This document shows, one piece after another, positions 20,327-32,000 of a DNA stretch of 64,000 bases. A program made the position numbers and the translations under genes. The notes below the pieces were generated by a model. It had not been told where the DNA came from, made no database searches, and saw only the letters and a program-made list of their open reading frames with translations. Position 1 is the first letter of the stretch; every line of letters starts with the position of its first letter. Location of the stretch: the NCBI GenBank assembly GCA_947247005.1, contig OX365955.1, positions 32,281,822-32,345,821 of the forward strand. Direction: 5' to 3'. The DNA is from Spisula solida (taxonomy: Eukaryota; Mollusca; Bivalvia; Venerida; Mactridae).

Positions 20327-21457
20327 AAGAGGGCCCAAAGGGCCCTAGGTCGCTCACCTGTTATAAATAGCAGTACATGTCAAAGCGCAATATCGCACTT
20401 AGATTTTGTTGAGAGGATCACTCTGACCAAGTTTCATAAGGATTAGGCTAAAACTGTGACCTCTAGTGACTACACAAAGTTTTTCTATGATTTGACCTTG
20501 TGACCTAGTTTTTGAACCCGGATGACCCAATATCGAACTGGACCTAGATTTTGTTGAGATGATCATTGTGACCAAGTTTCATACAGATTAAATTAAAATT
20601 GTGACCTCTAGTGACTACACAAGATTTTACTATGATTTGACCTTGTGACCTAGTTTTTGAACCTGGATGACCCAATATCGAACTTGACCTAGATTTTGTT
20701 GAGATGATCATTGTGACCAAGTTTCATAAAGATTAAGTCAAAATTGTGACCTCTAGTGACTACAAAAGGTTTTTATATGATTTGACCGTGTGACCTAGTT
20801 TTTGACCCCGGATGACCCAATATCGAACTTGACCTAGATTTTGTTGTGATGATCATTGTGACCTAGTTTCATAAAGATTATGTCAAAATTGTGACCTCTA
20901 GTGACTACACAAGGTTTTTCTATGATTTGACCTTGTGACCTAGTTTTTGAACCCGGATGACCCAATATCGAACTTGACCTAGATTTTGTTGTGATGATCA
21001 TTGAGACCAAGTTTCATAAAGATTAGGTCAAAATTGTGACCTCTAGTGACTACACAAGGTTATTCTATGATTTGACATTGTGACCTAGTTTTTGACCCCG
21101 GATGACCCAATATCAAACTTGACCTAGATTTTGTTGATATGATCACTGTGACCAAGTTTCCAAAAGATTAAGTCAAAATTGTGACCTCTAGTGTCTACAC
21201 AAGGTTTTTCTATGATTTGACCTTGTGACCTAGTTTTTGACCCCAGATGACCCAATATCGAACTTGACCTAGATTTTGTTGAGATGATCATTGTGACTAA
21301 GTTTCATAAAGATTAAGTCAAAATTGTGACCTCTAGTGTCTACACAAGCAAATTGTTGACGGACGGACGGACGGACAGACGGACGGACGGACGACGGACG
21401 ACGGACGAAGAGTGATCACAAAAGCTCACTCTGTCACTTTGTGACAGGTGAGCTAAA
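20327..21457. mobile_element. 145-bp-unit palindromic repeat element, copy B
   Basis: The left end is CAAGAGGGCCCAAAGGGCCC, then TAGGTCGCTCACCTGT. The right end is GTGATCACAAAAGCTCACTC, then GTGACAGGTGAGCTA. GCTCACCTGT and ACAGGTGAGC are inverted. About seven copies of the 145-bp unit lie between, spaced exactly 145 bp where measured (20502, 20647, 20792, 20937). A GGACGGACGGACG run precedes the right end. There is no coding. It is non-autonomous; the superfamily is unknown. Confidence 0.85.
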
Positions 21458-22409
21458 AAGATTATAAGCAAATTATACGAACTTCGCGATCACCCCTCAT
21501 AAATAACAAGTTTAACCTGCAAGTTTATCACATAAATACCGTGATTTTCCATGTTGTTAACATAGTTTTGAAGCATTATGTTATCACTAAGAATACATGG
21601 TTCATTCTTCCATTTTTAAGCAATATGTGCTGTACACATTTTCAACTTAAGTAAACAGTTTTCTACATGGATGCTTTATGAACCAGTGTTACTTCTAATT
21701 GTTAAGGTTCCCTAAAAATTGGTTAATGTAATGATATGATACAGTTTAACCAGGTATTTGTCTCATTAAAAATTCCACTTAATATTCATCTCTACACGTT
21801 GACGACATTATTGTTTCATCGTAGGGAAACAAAATATCCATATATATGCATAATGTGTGCTAATTGTAACTGTACAAATGATTATCCACCTATAACGGCA
21901 TTATCAAAATGTGATATGTCAAGAAAATGCTGCAACATATTTTTGATTGTTTATTGTATAAACTGTAATGTTGTGTGTACAGCAGACAGAAAATAAAATG
22001 ATAATGCAACAAATTGTAGAATATTGTTGTGATATTTTGAGATCAATATAAACTTTGTCAAAATACCATGATGTTGTATTTTGTTTTTTACTATCTCAGT
22101 ATTGCATGAAAGTCTCCTTTACACGGAGACATGGTTTCGTGCTAAATTTAGAATTGAGCAGATGTCCGAGTAGAGGACCCTCAGCCAATTAATTTGTATG
22201 TCAAAGGTTATCAAGCGAGTCCATTGGATTGTGCCATAATGTGCACTTTTTCTATGTTTTTTTACGTCCAAAATTAAAACCTTTCATTGGCCCACTGAAT
22301 CCTCGATTTACATCTCGCCCGATCTTCCAAAACATCTCAATTTAATTCAATCTCAACTCAAAAGTTTGCCACCTATCGTTTGAGATAGTTTCCATGCGAA
22401 ATTGTTATT
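21458..22409. other. No gene seen
   Basis: AT-rich sequence with only short open frames that have no family signature. No repeat structure was recognised by eye. Confidence 0.5.
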
Positions 22410-22653
22410 AGTCCCCTACCGGTTTTTGACCGGAGGGGACTATAGGTTTGCCCTCCGTCCGTCAGTCTGTCCGTCAAAAAATCTGGATCCTGACATAACT
22501 CAAACAGTTTCCAAGCTAGGTTTATGACACTTGGTTTGTGGATAGAGGGCAATAAGGGGATTATGCATGTCTAAAAATATTTTGATTCTGACAAAAATTG
22601 TGGTTGCTATGGCAACAGAAACATGAAAATGGCTTCAAACCGGTAGGGGACTT
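22410..22653. mobile_element. MITE-like repeat, CCCCTACCGGTTTTTGAC ends, single interior module
   Basis: The ends are GTCCCCTACCGGTTTTTGAC and CAAACCGGTAGGGGACT. The interior matches 12574-12985 but holds one internal module instead of two. Confidence 0.82.
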
Positions 22654-23752
22654 CTGTATTGCTTGCAATTCTCAATAACTTGTCTAAATTGGTATAACAA
22701 AATAGAAATATTATTCTGAGTTTATAACAGTACAATTTCGAGAGCTTTAGCTTATTAATTATCTCTAATTCAGACTCCCAATTTGAGCGAAATCTCAATT
22801 TGAGTTAAGATTTCTCCTTAAGATGCTTCGGGAGATGGGGGCCTGGTGTTTGGTGATTGTCACTAGGGGACATATAATATCCCTACTATACTGCCTTGTC
22901 AAGGTTATATGACATCCTCAAGAAAAATTAACTAGAGCTTTTTCCATTCAGCAGACTAATATATATCCTCGAGGCAAGTCTTTGCAGCCAATTCCTTCAT
23001 TATAGCATTAAAACTACTGTTTTGCCCATACATTTACGGGACAAAAACATTGCGTAAACAAATGATTCACACATTGTTGGTGTTTTACGTATGCTCATTT
23101 CAGGGCCCCCAATCCACTGCTAATCAATTTTGTATCAGATTTAAAACAATGAATTTAACAATCCTGCATTATCCATGTTTTCTCGGTATTTGCCGATTCT
23201 GGAAGCCGTCACTAATAACTAAAACTAGCATGACGTAACGTTTGTTTATATGACGTCAGCACAAAATTTTGTGTTAACCCTTCATTCACATCTTCTCCAT
23301 ATTGTTTATCAATGAAAGTTTAAATACTAAGAAACCGGGAGTAGTTGCTTCCACAAGAATATTTAACTCTATATTATATAGTCAATTAAAGAACAAAGGG
23401 CCATAACTTTGGGGAAAAATCATCACAGCGCAATTTCTTTCCTTCGTGCACATCTATGTGTAGAGGTGGCTATCAGTGAAAGTTTGAAAGAAATTCTGCC
23501 AAAACTGTAGGAGTTGTGTCCTCAAGAATGAACAGAGGGAGGGACAGAGAGATGAAGATAAGCTGAATCCAGTATCACCCCTCTTACAGCTCATTGTTCG
23601 GGGGTATAATTATGTGTATGTAGTACATGTACCAGTCAATTACTGCCTTGGGAAATAGTCACAACATGATCTGCCCTAGTCCTAGCTACAAAAAGCTAAA
23701 TGAACTAGTTTCAGCAATCAAAAAGCTGAATGCCCACCCTGAATGACCTATA
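22654..23752. other. No gene seen; one probable interspersed repeat
   Basis: A segment around 23380-23615 (AAGAACAAAGGGCCATAACT to TCATTGTTCGGGGGTATAAT) has the look of an interspersed repeat, but no second copy is present. No supported coding. Confidence 0.4.
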
Positions 23753-25553
23753 ACAAGAGTGCCCAACGGGCCCTTGGTCGCTCACCTGTCGTAGTAGTGC
23801 ATGCATGCCCTGTTATTTGACCTAGTGACCTAGTTCTTGACCCAATATTGCACATAAGATTTTGTTGAGATGATCATTGTGACCAAGTTTCATAAATATT
23901 AGGTCAAAATTGTAACCTCTAGTGACTACACGAGGTTTTTTCAAATCATAGAAAACCCTTGTGTAGTCACTAGTGGTCAAAATTTTGACTAAATTCAAAT
24001 GAAACTTGGTCACAATGATTATCTCAACATAATCTAGGTCAACTTCGATATTAAGTCATCCAGGGTCAAAAACTAGGTCACAAGGTCAAATCAAACTTGT
24101 GTAGTCACTAGAGGTCACAATATTGACCTAATCTTTATGAAACTTGGTCACAATGATCATCTCAACAAAATCTAGGCCAAGTTTGATATTTGGTCATCCG
24201 GGGTCAACAACTAGGCCACAAGGTCAAATCATAGACAAGAGCTGTCCATGAACAGCGGGCTCCACTATTCGCGGCGCCATGCCAGGATAGTACAATCATT
24301 ATATATTTAAAACAAAATGCTTCATAACAGCAGCATTACCCTTAACTGTGTAGAGGTTGGGGCTTCTAAGTATGCAAAGTATTAAAGCAATATGTCAATG
24401 ACTTTGAAGATATTAAGAGGTAAAAAAAACCTGTACCTAAACTTTAACATTTGCATTTCCAAGTCAAACAGGGGGCATAATTTCACAAAAATGCTTAATA
24501 GAGTTACCTACCCCTGTGTAGGCGTACAGGGGTCATGATGGAGAACAAGTATGCATAGCAATATATGAATGCACTTTGAAAATATTAGAGGTGAAAAAAC
24601 CTGTACCTAAACTTTAACATTTGCACTAAGTTAAAAAAGGGGGCATAATTTCACTAAAATGCTTAATAGAGTTACCTACCCCCGTGTATGGGTTGGGGTC
24701 ATGATGGTGAACAAGTATGCAAAGTATTAAAGCAATATTTCAATGCACTTTGAATATATTAGAGGTTAAAAAACCTGTACCTAAACTTTAACATATGCAC
24801 TATTTGTACTAAGTATAAAAAAAGGCATAATTTCAACAAAATGCCTGATAGACTTTCCTACTCCTGCATATAGGTTGGGGACATGATGGCAAACAAGTAT
24901 GCAAAGTATGAAAGCAATATCTCAAAGGACTTAGAGAATTTAAGAGGTTTAAAAACCTGTTCCTAAACTTTAACAAAAGTGTTACGCCGACGCCGACGCT
25001 CGGGTGACTGCAATAGCTCCCCTTATTCTACGAATAGTGGAGCTAAAAAACCTTGTGTAGTCACTAGAGGTCACAATATTGACCTAATCTTTATGAAACT
25101 TGGTCACAATGATAATCTCAACAAAATCTAGTTGGGTCATCTTGGGATCAAAAACTAGGTCACAAGGTCAAATCATAGAAAAACCTTGTGTATTCACTAG
25201 TGGTCACAATTTTGACCTAATCTTTATGAAACTTGGTCATAATGATCATCTCAACGAAATCTAGGTCAAATTCGATATTGGGTCATCGGGGTCAAAAACT
25301 AGGTCATTGGGGTCAAAAACTAGGTCATTAGGTCAAATCATAGACAAAACTTGGCTTAAACTTTTTAATGGGTATCAGGTGAAGATTACAAGGTTGTTGG
25401 TTAAGACAATATGAAAACCTGGTACATGCAACAGAAGCTGCATTTACTCAAGTCTTAAAAGTTGTAAATAGTTTTAATTGAGGTCACCATTAAGGGGCCT
25501 GTATGAACTACTAAGACAGGTGAGCGACCTAGGGCCCTGTGGGCCCTCTTGTT
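23753..25553. mobile_element. 145-bp-unit repeat element, head-to-head palindromic copy with an insertion
   Basis: Both ends are the left end of the family in opposite orientation: AACAAGAGTGCCCAACGGGC at 23753 and GGCCCTGTGGGCCCTCTTGT at the right end. The unit runs forward at the left (TGACCTAGTGACCTAGTT) and in reverse from about 23940 (AACTAGGTCACAAGGTCAAA). A different repeat is inserted at 24236-25027. Confidence 0.8.
24236..25027. mobile_element. Nested repeat element, GCTCCACTATTCG ends
   Basis: It begins ACAAGAGCTGTCCATGAACA then GCGGGCTCCACTATTCG, and ends CTACGAATAGTGGAGCTA. GCTCCACTATTCG and CGAATAGTGGAGC are inverted. The interior has about four degenerate tandem copies (~165 bp) with AAACCTGTACCTAAACTTTA. 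It interrupts a TGACC-unit element. Confidence 0.78.
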
Positions 25554-26075
25554 CACCAAAGCCATGAAATTTTGTGCGATTGAAATGAAATGATTTTACA
25601 GAAGTTTGCTCTCAGCTATCACAACAACCTCCAAACTGAGTGTTAAAAATTGTTGATAACACATGACAGACATAGGGTGATCACAATAGCTCACATTGAA
25701 ACTGGGTCAATTAGCTTTTTATTGCTTAAACTAGGTCTTTTAGAATTTTGAAGCTGAAACTAGGTCCTTCAGATTTTTGTAGGTGAAACTAGGTCTTTCA
25801 GCCTTTAGACAGCTCGGACTTGGGCTTTTGGCAGTGAAGTTCATTTTCTCATTTATTTATGTGTCAGGCATTGTGCTGTATAAGTTTGGTATGTGACAGT
25901 TCTCTGTGCTCGGCAGTTTAAGTTGAGTGCTGCCTTTCTTGTCCGCTGATCTATTATCTTCTTGAGTGCAAAGTGCTGAGGAGAGCAAAAAAGGTGGCGA
26001 AAATAACAAGTGTATATATCTGAATAGATGAAACTACACCAGTAATAGGTTGATACGAATTTCCATCATTTCAAT
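25554..26075. other. 3' flank of TRDMT1, no gene seen
   Basis: No coding signal. On the minus strand AATAAA (26075-26080) overlaps the TRDMT1 stop codon, and further TTTATT-type complements lie near 25851, so the transcript end could be very short or extend about 200 bp. Confidence 0.4.
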
Positions 26076-29000
26076 TTATTCACAATTATTCAAATCACCG
26101 GCAGTCATGATTTTAATTAATACAGTAACAATATGTACATTTAAACTGTTGCCTAGCAGCATGTATAATTGTCTGTTTGTGAATCCATCAGGAAAACCTG
26201 AAATCATAAAAAAACAATTTGGAGGTTTGCATGAACGGGCACCAACAGTAACAAACAGTAAATACGGTAACCGTTTCAAACTGGTAAAATTTAACCAATG
26301 TCACATATTCTGAAGTCAAATTAATCTGACATAAACTTTAGCTCAGAGAGTCCAACCAAGAGTTATTATTTGAGGGTTGTCTTGATTAAATCTTAAACCC
26401 TGATAACCGTGTGTAAGTTAATTCACCAGGTTGGTATTATAATACGCAAGCTACATACCTTGTTACATTAAATGTACAATATCATATTTGTAAGCGTTCA
26501 ATATAGAAAAATATTCACATAAACCAGCTGCATATACATTTGTACTTACTGTAAGTTGCAGGAAAACACAGAATATTGGCAATCTCCCTTGGTGTGAAAT
26601 ATCTCAACTTGAGGTCCCTGATGATAGAAAATTCTGCATCTCCCCATTGATCTCGGTTTTTTAATTCTGATGCAGTTAGCTTTAATTCAGATGCTTTCTG
26701 TATTCCCTTTAAATATAACAATACAATATACTGCTAATGGTTGCCTAAAATTACCCTTGACTATAAAACGTCTCCCAGTACTTTACTCTCAGTGTACAGT
26801 AATCATACGCAATTACCTCCCCATACTTGGGTTAAATGTTCAAAAGTGCAATTAATTTTCAAAATACTGAAATCCATATTTAGACTAAAATTTTTTACCC
26901 ATGTACAGTGGAATCAAATGCTAATTTCGAAAGTCATGCAGTATGTGCGCTCGATTGTGTAGCCTGAATTGTCCCATGTCTAACGATTTGATTAGCTCTG
27001 CAGTTGTTTTGTCCAGGTGAGATGTACGCGCATTAAATTGGTCAACCAGAGGACAGGTCCATGAAAATATGTATATATAGGTAGGCTAGGTCACTTTTCA
27101 TGGACCTGTGAACCAGAGGGACATGCCAATGGCCCGATTGAAACCATGCAGGATTAATGAGAAAACACTTGCCTGGTTCACATCGTACCTATCAGACAGA
27201 ACTCAGCAAGTTTCCATTTCGGGAAAACTATCAGGATCACGAGCTATAGCATCTGGAGTTCCTCAGGGGTCTATTTTGGGCCCCATATTGTTTATACTCT
27301 ACATAAATGATCTACCACTACACCTCAAAAATACATCTACTGACATGTTTGCTGATGACACTACTGTCACTGCTTTTGACCAATCACTACCAGAAGTATA
27401 TAACTCACTGCAACAAAGTATAACTATTATCAATGACTGGTGTTCACGAAATTCAATGTTGCCTAACCCCCAAAAAACCAAAGCCATGATAATTTCACCT
27501 TCAAATACAATCTATAACTCTCTTAAAACCAGCAGTGAGTTCACTCTAACAATGCAAAACCAAGTAATAGGATTTTCGGAGACAGAAAAATTGTTAGGAG
27601 TTCATGTTGATCATAAACTTAACTGGCAAACACAGGTTGAACATCTGCTTAAGAAATGCAATTCTTTACTCTATCTTCTTCTCAGAATAAAATCCTTTCT
27701 AAATAAACACATGAGAATCCTCTTCTTCAATGCATACATCTTACCCCATATTGACTACTGCTGTACCATTTGGGGAAATTGTAATAATGAGCTTCTCAAT
27801 ACCCTGTACAAATTTCAGAAAAGAGCTGCTCGTATTATACTAGACAAGGACATAGACACTCAATCACACGATCTCTTTCAAGAACTCAAGTGGATGACTA
27901 TACATGAAAGAATCTATTTCAAAAAAGCCATTTTTGTTTACAAATCTATTAACAATCTCTTTCCTGAATACATGTCAAATTTATTCACATTCTCAAATAA
28001 TCATTCACTAAGATCCCACACTCAACAATCCCTTAAGGTTCCAAAACCAAGACTAGAATTTTTTAGGAAAACTCTTGCTTATTCAGGTCCCAAACTCTGG
28101 AACACTATACCACTACACATAAAACAATCAGATAGCTTGGCAATCTTTAAGTCATCATACCTTAAATGGTGGTTCTCTGGTGGGAAAAACTTGTTAAACA
28201 TGTAAAATTCTTGTGTCACTTAATATGTATATAAATGTAATTTTATTCTTTGTTTTATAGTTCAATTTCACTGAACTGTACTATAAATTGTTGGTCTAGC
28301 TTTCTTTTGATATGTTTTAGTAGCTTAATTAACGCACTGCTGTTACATCTAATGTAAATATCATTCTGTAAATGTTATATTTGTTCACATTTGTTGTAAA
28401 TTGTATGTACATATATATTGAGGCTCACAGGTAAGACTGGCTTTGCCAACTGTGTTGCCTCATTAAATAAAGTCTTTATTATTATTATTATTATTACTAT
28501 CAAAACAATAAGTGCCACAAATTGAGACCAGTATAAATTGACACATTTGCTGTGAATTGGAAATAAGCTGTGTGCAAATCACATTTTGGAACACGGATCA
28601 GTCGTATCTGGCCTGCTGAAACAAGGACAGCTAGTGTGTCATTCATGGTGGGGGGGGTCAGTATATCTGTAGACTTTTTTGGAGTATTCTTTTACTGAGG
28701 ACACGGACAGTATGTTCTGCGCCTGACACTTGTATGGGTGGCTAGATGCTGCTGACACTTCTAAACGGATTTAAATTGTTTGTGTATTACTGTATCTACC
28801 TTTCTAATGCATACAGTTCCTCAACAGTATTTCCGAGCTTAAATCCAATACCCAGCTCAAAACAAAACATTATAACTCTGAATTTCAATTCCCGTAAAAA
28901 CATTATTATCATGAACAGAGGGAGGGGGGAATCACGTGATGATTCCAGATCATCTCCAGTAATGTAAATCAGGTAATTTGCCGTTGTCCGTATGTTTTAT

Positions 29001-32000
29001 TCAATATAGGTGTCGTAGTTTCTGTTATTACCATATGCAAATTTTTGAATCAGTGACTTTCTGTTATGAAAACTACGATCGCTTTATGCAGATACAGTTA
29101 AACCCTTTGGGTGTAGCACTAACATAAATTAAGCAGCCAACTGTCTTAATCCCAATTGGCTAAATTTATATGTATTAGACGGCCACCTGTTTTAAGCAGG
29201 CATATTTGATATATCCGCGAACAAGCTGTGGAAGATAGGTTAGGCTATAATACTGAGTGTTTGTACCTGTGTATCTGTGGTCATTAATACAAGAGAACCG
29301 GCACCATCTATGTAATGTCCATATCTAAAATAAAACAACCAATATTATTAATTACATGTACAGTCAGGACTCGTTACAACGACACCCGATATACCGACAA
29401 TTTCGTTATAACGACACAAAATGGTGGGGACGAATTCAATACAACGTTAATAGTATCCATTATAACGACATATTCACTTACCGACACCGACAGCAAAAAG
29501 ATGGGAACGAATCGATTGTTTACACAGTAATTAATACTCAATATAATGACATTATCAAGGGACTATTTTTCACACCTGAACTAATTTATCGGCTTCACAA
29601 AGTCATCGTCTGAACAAGGAGCCTAATTATGTAATTACACTTGTGAAAATCATCTTAATTGCTCTCATTATAATAGTGGAACCTTTCACAGTCGAATCAC
29701 AGTTTGTGTGCTACGGCTCGCGCATTCGTAATCAAGGGAGATAAGCAAAGTCATCGCATATATTCGTATTTTAGAAATCGTACGGTTCACGAAATAAACG
29801 ATGTTAATCGAGATTTCTCGACTTGGATTTATTAATTCATCAATTCTTAAAGACGATAGGGTAAAATTGGGACGCCCTTTATTTTGGAGCTCTCTCAAAA
29901 CATTGTATTTTATTTTAAATATTATTTTATGTAATTATGATAATTTCATACTGCTGATTTTGCTGATTATGTCAATTTTATGACATAATAAATTATATGT
30001 TAATCATTAATTGATTTCTATGAAACAATCTCCAAATCAAATTTCTCGTCACTAGTGAAATTCAGTATAATGACAAATTCGTTATAACGACATTTTGATC
30101 GGGAACAAACAGTGTCGTTGTATCGAGATTTGACTGTATTATAAGTTTATTTTTTATAACTTTTGTATTAAACACAAACATTCAGGGAAACATGGCCTTC
30201 TTATAAGACCTCTACATATTGTGTTTGAATGAAGAGTACATGTTCCACATACTCAATCTGCACCTGTACTCTTAATAATAAATATGTGCATAATCAGAAG
30301 TTAGAACAATAAAATTTATAGTCAGATATGCAGACATTGAATAGGGAGAATGGAGAATTGCTTCAAATTTTGCACATACATAGCATGGAAAAAGCAGGCT
30401 ATCAAAATATAGTTCAAACTTCAAAATTTCCAGAACATTTCATTGGATACAACTAAAACAATATTATACTTTGCTACTGCGTTCAGCAACACGCTCATGT
30501 ATTCATGTTCACCTTATAGCTTTATTTAATTCATATTGCCATGGAATTGACAAATATATAAATAAATATTGACACATTTGCTGTGAATCGTGAAATACAC
30601 TGTGTGCAAATCACATGTTTGAACACGGATCAGTCGTATCTAGGTTTTTACTATTGCGATACTATTGCTATTCCTGAAAGTACTATTGCGATACTATTGT
30701 ATTGCTTGAAGCTATTGCGATACTATTGCAATAGTTATTGCCAAGATTTGAAAACCAGATATTAACTTGTAAATGCAAATTTGCACTGTGTAAGATACAT
30801 GTATAACTTAGTTGTACAACATACTAATCTACTATTTGTGGAAATGATTTAAAACGAATTGGACAGAAAAAGAACGTGTGCATGATTGCGATGTTGGTCC
30901 TTTGTGGCAGCTTTGATGCGCGGGATTATCTGAAATTAGTTTTTTTTAACGAGAACGAAAGTTGTTTTTAATTAGTAATAAACTTTATTAATAAAAAGGA
31001 AACTATCGTAACTATCGATAGTTGAGCTAAGTATCGGCGATAGTTATTTGATCAATACTTTTACTATCGATCCATACTATCGGGTCACTCGGGATCGCAA
31101 TGCATCGATATTTTGATGCATCGGCCCACCCCTAGTCGTATCTGGCCTGCTGAAACAAGGGCAGCTAGTGTGGGGGGTCAGTATAAATATCTGACTAAAG
31201 AATCATGCTTAATTTTTGGGGAATATATTCACCTCTTTGTAAAGCAACATGACTTTTGTGTGCATCCATTTACCACGTCCATCACCATTAACCTTTTAAA
31301 GTCCTTCTCAGGAATCAGATAATCTTCGAACAATTCAACACAGTTGAATTTATCTTCAAGAAAACTGTTAAGTTTAACACAAGCACCGAAAGACTTTTGC
31401 TCGTCTGTGACAGGAAGTCTTAGATTTACCCCGTAGTTCTGTAAGCAACCAGATGAAGTGCTGATCTGGCAGACCTTGTCAACAGAATTTTGAACATGTT
31501 CATTTTCCTGATGAGGTTTATCATCAAACGTCTCTCTACTACCATTATCACATTCAGGCTTATCATCAGAATCACCTCCAGGTAAATCACACGTCACATC
31601 ACCCCCTGGTAAACCACACGTCACATCACCCCCTGGTAAATCACACGTCACATCACCCCCTGGTAAATCACATGTCACATTTACATCTCCACCATACTGG
31701 CCCATAGTACTTTTAGCTGTTTCCTTAACAACACTTTCATTTTCATATTCAGCAACATTATAATTGTCCAGAGTACATTTTGCTGTTTCTTTATCATTTT
31801 TAGATTCAGCAGCATCAACTTTCTGACGTTTCCTGGCAGTTTCTGAATCAACAGCTGCCAGTTTATCAGTATCTATGGATCGCTTAGAGCCTCCAGTTCT
31901 TTGATTTTCTGCATCCTTTTTCTTCAAACTGCCTTCATGAATTCCATAGCAACCACATTCCTGGTTCTGACTGGAATTACCATGGTTACCAGCTTTCTGT

